Made by a program: the position numbers and the translations under genes. 64,000 bases of DNA from an uncultured Planococcus sp. (GTDB taxonomy: Bacteria > Bacillota > Bacilli > Bacillales_A > Planococcaceae): positions 109,471 through 173,470 of the forward strand of contig CANLRI010000005.1 in assembly GCA_947493585.1 (NCBI GenBank). Direction: 5' to 3'. The first letter of the stretch is position 1; every line of letters starts with the position of its first letter. Of this stretch, positions 51,641 through 60,187 are shown one piece after another. A model generated the notes under the pieces. It was not told the DNA's origin and ran no database searches. It was given only the letters and a program-made list of their open reading frames with translations.

Positions 51641-52483
51641 ATGAATTGGACTTACCAAATCCCGGAACAAGGCATGACCGTCACGGACCTACTGAAAAAC
51701 GAATGGGGCCTCGGCAAAAAGACCGTGCATGAACTGCGCATGGCCAAAGGCGTTCGTCTTGAAGACGGCACAGAACCGCGCTGGCAGGAACCGCTCGACA
51801 AAGGGACGGAATTGACTATTACGATTCCGCAAGCTGAGTCGCCGTACAAGCCCAACCCATCGATCGAACCTGAAATTTTATTCGAAGACGAACACTTCAT
51901 CATCGCCAATAAACCAAAAGGCCTCGCCACCCACCCGAACGATAACCACCAGGACGATACGTTCATCAACGGCTTGATGGCTTACGTCCAGCAATCCGGC
52001 GGTACGTATGTCGAACACATCCACCGGCTTGACCAAGGCACTTCAGGCGTATTGCTTTTGGCCAAACACCCGATCGCCAAAAATGTCATGGACCGGATGG
52101 TTGAACAAAAGCTTGTGCAGCGTGAATACGAAGCACTCGTTAAAGGCCTGGTCCGCGGGCAATCCGGGACGCTCGACTTCCCGCTCGGCCGCGACCGCCA
52201 TCACGCGACGCGCCGCCGCGTATCGCCGAACGGGCAAAGCGCCGTCACCCATTACCAGGTCATCAACCGTGCAGACGGCCGCTCCCTGCTTCATTTAACT
52301 TTGGAGACCGGGCGCACGCATCAAATCCGCGCCCATTTGTCGCACGTCAAACACCCGATCATCGGCGATGAATTGTACGGAGGGCCGCCGACTGAAGACG
52401 GCGAATACTTCCTGCATGCATTCCGCATTGCATTTAAACACCCGTTTACCGGTCAGCAAATCGATATCGAAGCAAAACAATAA
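51641..52483 (+). CDS. RluA-family RNA pseudouridine synthase (YhcT-like)
   Basis: This 280-residue enzyme has the catalytic Asp in HRLDQGTSGVLLLAK and the family segments IIANKPKGLATHP, GRTHQIRAHLSH and HPIIGDELYGG. There is no clear S4 domain, but residues 10-65 form a short N-terminal module. It isomerises uridine in rRNA or tRNA; the site is unknown. GGAGG lies 8 bases before this ATG, which rules out the longer frame. Confidence 0.9.
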   Translation: MNWTYQIPEQGMTVTDLLKNEWGLGKKTVHELRMAKGVRLEDGTEPRWQEPLDKGTELTITIPQAESPYKPNPSIEPEILFEDEHFIIANKPKGLATHPNDNHQDDTFINGLMAYVQQSGGTYVEHIHRLDQGTSGVLLLAKHPIAKNVMDRMVEQKLVQREYEALVKGLVRGQSGTLDFPLGRDRHHATRRRVSPNGQSAVTHYQVINRADGRSLLHLTLETGRTHQIRAHLSHVKHPIIGDELYGGPPTEDGEYFLHAFRIAFKHPFTGQQIDIEAKQ

Positions 52484-52484
52484 C

Positions 52485-52520
52485 AAAAAGGCCAGCGAAC
52501 CCCGTTCGCTGGCCTTTTTT
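52485..52520. terminator. Bidirectional terminator
   Basis: AAAAAGGCCAGCGAA/TTCGCTGGCCTTTTT stem with loop CCCCG between convergent genes. Confidence 0.9.
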
Positions 52521-52522
52521 TA

Positions 52523-53353
52523 TTAAACTTTGATTTCATCCGGATGGGTGCCGCTGCGCCAATCCTGGTTAAGCGCTGAAATCTGCTTCAACTCTTCTTC
52601 ACTTAATTCAAAATCAAAAACATCGGCATTTTCAACGATGCGCGACGGCGTCACCGATTTTGGGATGACAATCAAGTCATTCTGGAGATGCCAGCGAATA
52701 ATCGTCTGTGCAATGGATTTGCCGTATTTATCGCCGATTTCCGACAGCACCGGATCTTCGAGCAGGCGCCCTCTCGCAAGCGGAGACCAGGACGTGACCG
52801 CAATGTCTTGTGCCGCGCAAAATTCGCGCAGGGATTCCTGTGTCAATTGCGGATGCAGCTCGATCTGGTTGACCATCGGCTTCGTATTGGCCTTGCCCAA
52901 AATTTTCTCCAGATGATGCTGCTGGTGATTCGACACACCGGCAGCACGGATCAACTTTTCGTCATACAAGCGCTCAATAGCCCGATACGTTTCCTCGAAC
53001 GTGTCAGGAATTGCCCAATGCGTCAAATATAGATCCAAATAATCCATATCCAGCCGTTTTAACGAAGCTTCGAATGCACGCAAAGTCTGGTCATAGCCCT
53101 GGTCGGTATTCCACACTTTCGATGTGATGAACAGCTCTTCACGCTTCACGCCGCCTGCACGGATTGCTTCCCCGACCTCCGCTTCATTGTCATAAACTGT
53201 AGCGGTATCGATCGCTTTATAACCTGTCTGGATCGCTGTTACCATCGCTTCGACCGCCGCTTCCTTGTCGGTCATCTTGTAGACGCCAAGGCCAAAACGC
53301 GGCATTTCCACTCCATTATGTAAGGTCTTTGTTGATTCGATCGTCAGATTCAT
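52523..53353 (-). CDS. Aldo/keto reductase
   Basis: This 276-residue TIM-barrel NADPH-dependent reductase has the tetrad residues visible in AIDTATVYDNE (Asp and Tyr), FITSKVWN (Lys) and LYLTHWAIP (His); the cofactor site is IPKSVTPSRI. It resembles YvgN/YtbE-type methylglyoxal or aldehyde reductases. The substrate is not predictable. AGGAGGAG precedes ATG. Confidence 0.92.
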   Translation of the reverse strand: MNLTIESTKTLHNGVEMPRFGLGVYKMTDKEAAVEAMVTAIQTGYKAIDTATVYDNEAEVGEAIRAGGVKREELFITSKVWNTDQGYDQTLRAFEASLKRLDMDYLDLYLTHWAIPDTFEETYRAIERLYDEKLIRAAGVSNHQQHHLEKILGKANTKPMVNQIELHPQLTQESLREFCAAQDIAVTSWSPLARGRLLEDPVLSEIGDKYGKSIAQTIIRWHLQNDLIVIPKSVTPSRIVENADVFDFELSEEELKQISALNQDWRSGTHPDEIKV

Positions 53354-53448
53354 AAAATTCTCCTCCTATTCTTTTTCATTGTACAAATAGTCAAAAGGAA
53401 TTTCGACTATTCGCCATCAGATTGAGAAAAGCTCTTGCATCCGATATT

Positions 53449-53492
53449 AAAAACGAATATTATTAAACGTGTTGTTCAAAATGTTCGTGTTT
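53449..53492 (+). promoter_or_regulatory. PurR boxes (inverted pair)
   Basis: AAAACGAATATT (from 53450) and the inverted copy AAAATGTTCGTGTT (53478-53491) carry the conserved CGAA cores of B. subtilis PurBoxes in opposite orientation, with about 14 bases between the boxes. They lie directly before the permease ribosome binding site, so the gene probably belongs to a PurR regulon. Confidence 0.75.
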
Positions 53493-53507
53493 ATAAGGAG
53501 GATTTTC

Positions 53508-54809
53508 ATGTTTCAATTGAAAGAACACGGAACAGATGTCAGAACCGAAATTACAGCCGGTATGACGACATTCTTGACGATGGCCTACATCGTTATCGTC
53601 AACCCGGTCATTTTAGGTGCTGCCGGCGTTCCGTTTGACCAAGTATTTCTTGCCACCATCATCGCAGCCGTGATCGGTACACTGTGGATGGCACTTCTCG
53701 CCAATTACCCGATCGCCATCGCGCCGGGCATGGGGCTCAACGCATACTTCACTTCCATGGTGCTCGCTTCTGACGGCGCCATTGATTATACGACTGCTTT
53801 TGCCGCAGTCTTCGTTTCCGGATTGCTGTTTGTCGCACTGTCTCTAACCTCGATGCGCAAAATCCTCATCGAAGCCATTCCGGAAAACTTAAAACACGCC
53901 ATTACGGCAGGCATCGGCTTGTTCATCGCTTTTATCGGCATGCGCCTCAGCGGATTGATCGTCGCCAATGAAGCGAACCTTGTCGGGCTCGGCGATTTGA
54001 CCTCGCCGCCTGTCGCATTGACGCTTGCAGGGCTTGCCATCACGCTCATCTTCATGTCTTTGAACATTCATGGCGGGATTTTCTTCGGCATGATCGCAAC
54101 CGGCATCATTGCTTTTTTCACTGGGCAATTGAAGTTTGCGGAAGGCTTCATGAAATTGCCGTCGCTTCCGGAAGGAATTATCGTCTGGAATCCCATCGAA
54201 GCGTTCCTGCTTGTCGCTGAATTCGGGCTGTACGGTGTGGTGTTCTCGTTCTTGCTCGTCACGCTTTTCGATACGACCGGCACGATGATCGGTGTCGCAA
54301 AACAAGCAGGTCTCATGAAAGACAATAAGATGCCGCGCGTGCGCCAGGCGCTTCTCGCCGATTCGGTCGCCGCCAGTGCAGGCGCTATGGTCGGCACAAG
54401 CCCGACCAGCGCTTACGTCGAATCTTCTGCTGGCGTCGCTGCTGGCGGACGCACAGGGCTCACGACTTTGACCGTCGCGATCCTATTCATCGCAGCTGCC
54501 TTTTTCGGCCCGCTCGTCGGCTCTCTTTCAGGAGTCGCCGCGATCACCGCTCCCGCACTCATCATCGTCGGCAGCTTAATGATTGGCGCCGTCAAGCACA
54601 TCGATTGGGATCAATTTGATGAAGCGTTCCCAGCATTCTTGATTGTCCTGGCGATGCCGCTCACATCAAGCATCGCAACCGGCATCGCGCTCGGGTTCAT
54701 TTCTTACCCGCTGATGAAGATCTTCAAAGGCAAATGGAAATCCGTTCACCCGATTCTTTATATTTTCGCTGTGCTGTTCACGATCCAGATCCTCATTGCA
54801 CCGCATTAA
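53508..54809 (+). CDS. pbuG: Purine permease (NCS2/AzgA family, PbuG-like)
   Basis: This 433-residue transporter has 12-14 helices. Family motifs are MTTFLTMAYIVIVNP at the start, the substrate segment GMGLNAYF, LFDTTGTMIGVAKQ and GTSPTSAYVESSAGVAAGGRTGLT. It imports hypoxanthine, guanine or adenine. ATG with AAGGAGG 6 bases upstream is taken; a GTG 13 codons earlier would start within the PurR boxes. PbuG versus PbuO cannot be separated by eye. Confidence 0.85.
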   Translation: MFQLKEHGTDVRTEITAGMTTFLTMAYIVIVNPVILGAAGVPFDQVFLATIIAAVIGTLWMALLANYPIAIAPGMGLNAYFTSMVLASDGAIDYTTAFAAVFVSGLLFVALSLTSMRKILIEAIPENLKHAITAGIGLFIAFIGMRLSGLIVANEANLVGLGDLTSPPVALTLAGLAITLIFMSLNIHGGIFFGMIATGIIAFFTGQLKFAEGFMKLPSLPEGIIVWNPIEAFLLVAEFGLYGVVFSFLLVTLFDTTGTMIGVAKQAGLMKDNKMPRVRQALLADSVAASAGAMVGTSPTSAYVESSAGVAAGGRTGLTTLTVAILFIAAAFFGPLVGSLSGVAAITAPALIIVGSLMIGAVKHIDWDQFDEAFPAFLIVLAMPLTSSIATGIALGFISYPLMKIFKGKWKSVHPILYIFAVLFTIQILIAPH

Positions 54810-54848
54810 AACAATCCCCTGCATGTTTCTGTGCAGGGGATTGTTTTA
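54808..54848 (+). terminator. Terminator of the purine permease gene
   Basis: AAAACAATCCCCTGCA/TGCAGGGGATTGTTTT stem with a short loop. Confidence 0.9.
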
Positions 54849-54923
54849 TGTTTTGCGTTCCGTTCAGAATGAAAGCTTTATCTACAAGGCTACATTTCAT
54901 GTGCTTTAAAATTTTTCACACAA

Positions 54924-54949
54924 AAAAGCACCGATTTCTCGGTGCTTTT
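54924..54949 (-). terminator. Terminator of the small membrane protein gene
   Basis: AAAAGCACCGA/TCGGTGCTTTT stem with loop TTTC, T-run on the minus strand. Confidence 0.85.
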
Positions 54950-54953
54950 GCTG

Positions 54954-55262
54954 TTAAACTCTTGCTGAACGTCCGGACATCGCTGCTGATAGCAATAGCA
55001 CGATTGCTGTCAATAAGTGCAGCGCCCAGCCGATCACTGGAATCCAAGCGAGTGCACTTGTAATGATCCCGAGAATCGAGCCAAATTTCGGCGAATATTC
55101 CTTAAAGCAAAAGAACAACGTGATTGCATGCAATACGAACATAATGCCGAGCGGCGCGTAGCCTGCAGAAATGACAAATCCGCCTCCGATGAACGGAATG
55201 GCCAGAAATGCCTCCGCAAGGCCCGTAATCCAAAGCAGTGCAACGGATGTCTTCATTTTCAT
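54954..55262 (-). CDS. Small four-helix membrane protein
   Basis: This 102-residue protein is almost entirely hydrophobic, with about four helices and a short tail. It ends at a good terminator. The sequence has no family I recognise. It may be membrane-stress related, but nothing in the sequence shows it. Confidence 0.7.
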   Translation of the reverse strand: MKMKTSVALLWITGLAEAFLAIPFIGGGFVISAGYAPLGIMFVLHAITLFFCFKEYSPKFGSILGIITSALAWIPVIGWALHLLTAIVLLLSAAMSGRSARV

Positions 55263-55373
55263 ATCGGTTCATCCCTTCCTTTTGTTCCTACCCCTATATA
55301 CGCATCACATCCAAAAAAGTTTCAATTTTTTCGGATGGACGGAAAATGTCCATATTTTCGAGCGGGTTCCATA

Positions 55374-55402
55374 TTTCATTTTTCCCGATGGTACGCTATA
55401 CT
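55374..55402 (+). promoter_or_regulatory. Promoter of a short membrane peptide gene
   Basis: TTTCAT, 17-base spacer, TATACT, 35 bases before a 32-codon ORF. Confidence 0.55.
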
Positions 55403-55437
55403 AAACACAGATGCAAATTTCAAGGAGGTCGTCATTC

Positions 55438-55536
55438 ATGAACTTGATCCTAATCTTGGGGATTTGTGTATCGTTTTTGGTAGCTATCTTCACCGCTGGA
55501 TACGATGACAAACCAGGCACAGACAAAAGACAATAA
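55438..55536 (+). CDS. Single-helix membrane microprotein
   Basis: This 32-residue peptide has one membrane helix (residues 2-20) and a charged tail DDKPGTDKRQ. It has AAGGAGG 9 bases upstream, a promoter and a strong terminator 11 bases after its stop, so it is a complete expression unit despite its size. No family is recognised. Confidence 0.65.
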   Translation: MNLILILGICVSFLVAIFTAGYDDKPGTDKRQ

Positions 55537-55546
55537 TGTGAAATGC

Positions 55547-55577
55547 AAAAGGACAGCGCCTGTGCGCTGTCCTTTTT
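55547..55577. terminator. Bidirectional terminator
   Basis: AAAAGGACAGCGC/GCGCTGTCCTTTT stem between the microprotein gene and convergent trmL. Confidence 0.9.
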
Positions 55578-55583
55578 TGTCGT

Positions 55584-56057
55584 TTATTTCAAATTCGGGA
55601 AATCCTGTTGGCGCAGCGCTTCATACATCAAGATCGCTGCCGTGTTCGACAAATTGAGTGAACGGATATGTTCATTCATCGGAATACGCAAACAACGGTC
55701 TAAATTGGCATCAATCAATTCCCTCGGCAAACCTTTCGTCTCCTGCCCGAAAACGAAGAAATAATCTTCCTCGACATCCGAAAAATCGAACGAGCTGTAT
55801 GTCTTTGTGCCAAACTTGGTGATGTAATGGTATTTGCCGTCAGGATAGGCCGCAAACAACTCATCAAGGCCATCATGGTAATGAATATCCACGTGCTCCC
55901 AATAATCGAGCCCCGCCCGTTTGAGCATTTTATCGTCCGTTGAAAATCCAAGCGGCTTGATCAAATGAAGGCTGACGCCTGTCCCCGCACAAGAGCGTGC
56001 AATATTGCCGGTATTCGCCGGTATCAATGGCTGATATAAAACAATGTGTATTCCCAA
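55584..56057 (-). CDS. trmL: tRNA (cytidine/uridine-34 2'-O)-methyltransferase TrmL (CspR)
   Basis: This 157-residue SPOUT methyltransferase modifies the wobble position of leucine tRNAs. The knot motifs are NTGNIARSCAGT, FVFGQETKGLP and IPMNEHIRSLNLSNTAAI. TTG is the only start after an in-frame stop. It lies 10 bases after queG, as B. subtilis cspR lies next to yhbA. Confidence 0.93.
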   Translation of the reverse strand: MGIHIVLYQPLIPANTGNIARSCAGTGVSLHLIKPLGFSTDDKMLKRAGLDYWEHVDIHYHDGLDELFAAYPDGKYHYITKFGTKTYSSFDFSDVEEDYFFVFGQETKGLPRELIDANLDRCLRIPMNEHIRSLNLSNTAAILMYEALRQQDFPNLK

Positions 56058-56067
56058 ATTTCTTCAC

Positions 56068-57213
56068 TTATCCTTTCGTTTCTGCAGAAAAGAAAGCCAG
56101 TCCCTTCGCAATCTCCTGCTGCACCTCTTCATCTTTCTCCTGCTGCTGTGCTTGTTCAAGCGCTTGCCTTCCCTCATCCGTTCCAATGCGGCCAATTGCC
56201 CAGGCGGCCGTGCCGCGAATGACCGGGCGCGGGTCCGTCTTCATCAATTCGATTAATACAGGCACCGCCGATTGTTCCTTAAAATGGGCCAGCGCCAAAA
56301 TCGCATTGCGCTGGATCGGTTTTTTGCCCCGCCAAGAACCTGACACATGCCCGAATTTCTCTTTGAATTCGCGGTTGGAAATGGTCAACAGCGGCTCTAA
56401 AAGCGGCTTCGCAATTTCCGGGTCCGGGTCGAATTCTGGGTGGATGCGATTAGCTTTGCGCTTATTTTTCGGGCACACCGTCTGGCACGTGTCGCAGCCG
56501 TAGATCCGATTGCCGATTTTCGAGCGGAATTCATCCGGCAGGAAGCCTTTCGTCTGCGTCAAAAACGAAATGCAGCGCTGGGCATTTAATTGTCCTCCCT
56601 CGACAATCGCGCCGGTCGGGCACGTATCGATGCACAAACGGCAATCGCCGCATTGGTCTTCCATCGGCTCGTCGTATTCAAATGGGATGTTGGTGATCAT
56701 CTCACCCAAATAAACATACGACCCGAACTCGGGCGTGATGATATTGGTGTTTTTCGCACTCCATCCGATACCGGCTCGTTCTGCCACGGCACGGTCAGAC
56801 AACTCGCCGGTATCAACCATCGATTTCATGCGCGCGTCCGGATAATGAGCCGCGATAAACGATTCAAGCAGCGCCAGCCGGTCCCGAAGTGCCGCATGAT
56901 AATCCTTGCCCCAAGAAGAACGCGAGAAAATGCCGCGCCTCGCCCCTTTGACACCGGGCGTCGCCCCTTCCATTTTCGAAGGATAGGCAATCGCAATCGC
57001 AATGATGCTCACCGGCTCTTCCATCAATAGTTCCGGACGCGTACGTTTCTCCACATCCGATTCCTCAAAGCCGGACTGGAAATTCAATTGCTGTTGACGG
57101 ATCAAACGATGCTTTAAATTAAAAAAAGGTTCGGCCGAAGCAAAGCCGATTTTATCAACTCCGATTTCCGCAGCATACGCAACCAGTTGTTGTTGGAATT
57201 GATCCAAGTTCAT
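56068..57213 (-). CDS. queG: Epoxyqueuosine reductase
   Basis: This 381-residue cobalamin and iron-sulfur enzyme performs the last step of queuosine synthesis on tRNA. It has an N-terminal DUF1730 domain with the catalytic Asp in MVDTGELSDRAVAERAG, two [4Fe-4S] motifs (CGDCRLCIDTCP and CDTCQTVCP with a preceding Cys) and C-terminal HEAT-like repeats. The start MNLDQFQQQL follows AAGGAG at 8 bases. It precedes trmL, pairing two wobble-base modifiers. Confidence 0.93.
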   Translation of the reverse strand: MNLDQFQQQLVAYAAEIGVDKIGFASAEPFFNLKHRLIRQQQLNFQSGFEESDVEKRTRPELLMEEPVSIIAIAIAYPSKMEGATPGVKGARRGIFSRSSWGKDYHAALRDRLALLESFIAAHYPDARMKSMVDTGELSDRAVAERAGIGWSAKNTNIITPEFGSYVYLGEMITNIPFEYDEPMEDQCGDCRLCIDTCPTGAIVEGGQLNAQRCISFLTQTKGFLPDEFRSKIGNRIYGCDTCQTVCPKNKRKANRIHPEFDPDPEIAKPLLEPLLTISNREFKEKFGHVSGSWRGKKPIQRNAILALAHFKEQSAVPVLIELMKTDPRPVIRGTAAWAIGRIGTDEGRQALEQAQQQEKDEEVQQEIAKGLAFFSAETKG

Positions 57214-57278
57214 GTCGATAACTCCTTGCTCCAATTTATGGTAAGATGATTCTACTATTCACGGAAAGGATGTTTGCT

Positions 57279-57941
57279 GTGGACTTTCGCGTAAACCCTG
57301 AAATAACAGAGATCGTGCCTGATTTCAAAATCGGCATTATTCATTATAACAATATCACCGTTTCGGATTCACCTCAAATGTTAAAAGGGCGTCTCCAGCT
57401 GTTCCAAGAGCAGTTGTTCTTCGATATGGACGATAAGGAATTGACCGATTTCCCTGGCCTACTCGAATGGAAGCTTGCCTGGAAAGCACTCGGAGGCGAC
57501 CCAAACCGCTACCGCCCTTCTGCAGAAGCATTGTACCGAAGAGTGCGCAAGCAAAACTATCTGGCCACGGTTAATTCAGCGATCGACATGAACAGTTTCT
57601 TATCGCTTCAGTACGAAATCCCACTCGGTCTCTACGATGCGAAAAAAATCGAAGGTGATATTGAAATCGCACTCGGCACTTCCGAAGACTGCTATGAAGG
57701 CTTGAACAACCGCGACAATACACTCGATAAAATCATTGTCACACGCGACGCAAAAGGTGCGTTCGGCAGCCCTTATGTCGATTCCAAGCGCACTGCTGTG
57801 ACGGAACACACGACAGAGGCGATACATGTGTTCTACCTTCGCCCTTCAATGGATCGCGATAATGCCCTTCAGCTATTGACCGCCGCCGGCAATATGTTCA
57901 CTGGGATTAACGGCGGCGAAGCTACAAGCTATATCCTGTAA
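57279..57941 (+). CDS. B3/B4 domain protein
   Basis: This 220-residue stand-alone B3/B4 domain is related to the tRNA-binding/editing part of the phenylalanyl-tRNA synthetase beta chain. Segments: WKLAWKALGGDPNRYRPSAEALYRR, NSAIDMNSFLSLQYEIPLGLYD and AAGNMFTGINGGEA. Probably acts on aminoacyl-tRNA or a related ligand; the role is unproven. The GTG start is chosen because AAAGGA lies 8 bases before it. Confidence 0.85.
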   Translation: MDFRVNPEITEIVPDFKIGIIHYNNITVSDSPQMLKGRLQLFQEQLFFDMDDKELTDFPGLLEWKLAWKALGGDPNRYRPSAEALYRRVRKQNYLATVNSAIDMNSFLSLQYEIPLGLYDAKKIEGDIEIALGTSEDCYEGLNNRDNTLDKIIVTRDAKGAFGSPYVDSKRTAVTEHTTEAIHVFYLRPSMDRDNALQLLTAAGNMFTGINGGEATSYIL

Positions 57942-58033
57942 TTGCCTGAAGCATAAGCTTCAGGCATATTCTTTTTGTTCTCCTGCAAACTCTAGTATTC
58001 TTTTGATACTGAGATAAAAAAGAGGGATGCCAC

Positions 58034-59104
58034 ATGAAGAAAGTCCATAGCGATATTATTCAATTCCGCGGCAGCCATTACGATTTCGGCTACCACCAAG
58101 GGGAATTGTTAAAAGATTCACTGCTTTTGCCAAACCGAAAAATACAGCGCAATGAAAACAGCAAGCAATTATTGGTGGATGAAACAAAGGCCATCGATAT
58201 GCTCGAACGCTTCGCCCCGCGCATCTGGGAAGAAATAGAAGGCTTGGCCGATGCCTTGAAATGGCCATTTTACGATGCTCTGCGCGAATTCGGTGGCTAT
58301 TATATCGAATATACACGCAGCGGCTGCTCGATCCTGAGCCGCTCCGATTTTTTGGTCCGCAATTATGACAGCTCACCACAAGGGTATGAAGGCCGATTTG
58401 CCTTGTACGAGCCAACAGACGGTGGTTACGCATCCATCGGGCCCTCCATGCAAATTACCGGACGAACCGATGGGCTCAACGAAAAAGGGTTGGCAATGGG
58501 CTATAACTTCATCAACCGACGCAACTCCGCGGATGGATTTATCTGCAATATGATCGGCCGCCTGATCCTCGAGCATTGTGCATCAATCGAAGAAGCCGTC
58601 GATTTATTGAAAGAGCTGCCACACCGCCGCTCTTTCAGTTATGTATTGCTAGATAAAAGCGGGCGATCAGTCGTTGCTGAAACTTCCCCGCGCAATGTAA
58701 TCGTCCGGGAAGCGGCAGTTTCGACCAACCATTTCGAAGTGTTATCGGAAGAAAACCGTTACCAGATCGACGATTCCAAACGTCGCGAGGAAGCGCTTCT
58801 TACGCATTCCACAACATCAAATGACGCATATGCAGCATTCCGATTATTGAACGACTCGGACCAAGGCGTATTTTCAACAAAATACAGTACCGCGTCCGGC
58901 ACTTTGCATACGGCCTCCTATTTTCCAAACAGCTTGGAAGTCGGCTTTGCACTAGGCCCTGACCGCTTGCCTCTCATGTTTGATTTTCAAAAATGGCTGC
59001 AGGGCGAGCGCTTGCTGGCAAAACGAATCAACGGGAAAATCGACACTCATTTTCCGTTTCCATATCTTGACGACCTGTCTTCACTGCAACAAAAAAACGG
59101 CTAG
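58034..59104 (+). CDS. C45-type Ntn-hydrolase (acyltransferase/acylhydrolase), copy 1
   Basis: This 356-residue protein belongs to the family of acyl-CoA:6-aminopenicillanic acid acyltransferase. The conserved Cys98 in SGCSIL is the expected N-terminal nucleophile after self-cleavage of a propeptide of about 97 residues. FRGSHYDFGYHQGE at the start, VRNYDSSP and LNEKGLAMGYNF are typical. The natural substrate is unknown. AGAGGG precedes ATG. It meets a paralog tail to tail across one terminator. Confidence 0.85.
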   Translation: MKKVHSDIIQFRGSHYDFGYHQGELLKDSLLLPNRKIQRNENSKQLLVDETKAIDMLERFAPRIWEEIEGLADALKWPFYDALREFGGYYIEYTRSGCSILSRSDFLVRNYDSSPQGYEGRFALYEPTDGGYASIGPSMQITGRTDGLNEKGLAMGYNFINRRNSADGFICNMIGRLILEHCASIEEAVDLLKELPHRRSFSYVLLDKSGRSVVAETSPRNVIVREAAVSTNHFEVLSEENRYQIDDSKRREEALLTHSTTSNDAYAAFRLLNDSDQGVFSTKYSTASGTLHTASYFPNSLEVGFALGPDRLPLMFDFQKWLQGERLLAKRINGKIDTHFPFPYLDDLSSLQQKNG

Positions 59105-59129
59105 AGCATTTACGCTCCAGCCGTTTTTT
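59093..59129. terminator. Terminator shared by the two C45 genes
   Basis: AAAAACGGCT and its complement plus GAGC/GCTC form a stem that overlaps both stop codons. Confidence 0.85.
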
Positions 59130-60177
59130 ATTTGAATAAAGCATCCGTATGAGCAAAGCCAATGCCGGTATCAATTTGCCCATGGACGGATCGATTACGA
59201 ACAGGCTTTCCTGCAAGCCATTCCCCAAACTTGAACACTTCGGGCTCCTGGTCGCCCCCAAGCGCGAACCATACTTCCTGCTCTTTTGGTAGATAAACAG
59301 ATGTATGGATTGTTCCGGCCCAACTTTTATAAAGATCCGAAAACAAGCCGCGGCCCGTATCGTTGAACAGACGATAAGCGCGATACGCTTCCATAGCATC
59401 TTCTGCATTCTGTTCGATAACGGACAACCGCTCATAAGAATCCTTTAAATAATTGCGGTTCTCATGCTGCTGGATTTCAAAATGATTCGTACACGCCGTA
59501 GCATCCCGCACCACCACTTGGCGCGGCGTTGCTTCGATAACCTTTGTCGCGCCGCTCTTATCGGTCACGACGTAGCTAAATGACCCGCGATGGGGAATAT
59601 CTTTGACTAAAGCCACAGCCTCTTCAATGGTCGAACAGCTCTCGAGAATGATGCGCCCGATCATATAACAGACAAAGCCATCACCCGGATTTTTCCGGTG
59701 CATAAAATTATAGCCCATCGCCAAGCCATGCTCGTTCATGCCATCCATACGCCCCAAAATGCGTTGGCTTGGCCCGATGATGGCATTCCCTACTTCAGGC
59801 TGGAACAAACAAAACCTGCCTTCATAGGTCTGCGGATGGAAATCATAATTACGCACTAAAAAGTCTTCTCCGCTAACGATTGAACAGCCCGACGGCGGCG
59901 CATCGATCCGGTAACCGCCGAAATCACGGAGCACCTCATCAATTGGCAGCTGAAGGCTATCTTCAAGGCCTTTCAACTCCTCCCATAGTTTTGGCGCGTA
60001 TTCATTAAACGCCGCTTGTGCTTCTACCGGATCAATGACAAAACGCGGCCTCTTATTTTTCCATTGCCCGCGGCGGTTATGCAGGGTAATCGACTCTTTA
60101 AGCGCATTTCCTTGCGCCACTCCAAAATCATAATGGCTTCCCCTGAATTCAACGATTTCACTATGTATCTGTCTCAT
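59128..60177 (-). CDS. C45-type Ntn-hydrolase (acyltransferase/acylhydrolase), copy 2
   Basis: This 349-residue paralog of the preceding gene shares the start FRGSHYDFG, SGCSIVSGEDFLVRNYD with the nucleophile again at Cys98, MNEHGLAMGYNFMHR and HRGSFSYV. It is clearly homologous along its full length but diverged, so the duplication is old. AAGGAGG precedes ATG, and the gene follows the P-type ATPase by 10 bases, so it is probably co-transcribed with it. Confidence 0.85.
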   Translation of the reverse strand: MRQIHSEIVEFRGSHYDFGVAQGNALKESITLHNRRGQWKNKRPRFVIDPVEAQAAFNEYAPKLWEELKGLEDSLQLPIDEVLRDFGGYRIDAPPSGCSIVSGEDFLVRNYDFHPQTYEGRFCLFQPEVGNAIIGPSQRILGRMDGMNEHGLAMGYNFMHRKNPGDGFVCYMIGRIILESCSTIEEAVALVKDIPHRGSFSYVVTDKSGATKVIEATPRQVVVRDATACTNHFEIQQHENRNYLKDSYERLSVIEQNAEDAMEAYRAYRLFNDTGRGLFSDLYKSWAGTIHTSVYLPKEQEVWFALGGDQEPEVFKFGEWLAGKPVRNRSVHGQIDTGIGFAHTDALFK

Positions 60178-60187
60178 AATTCCTCCT

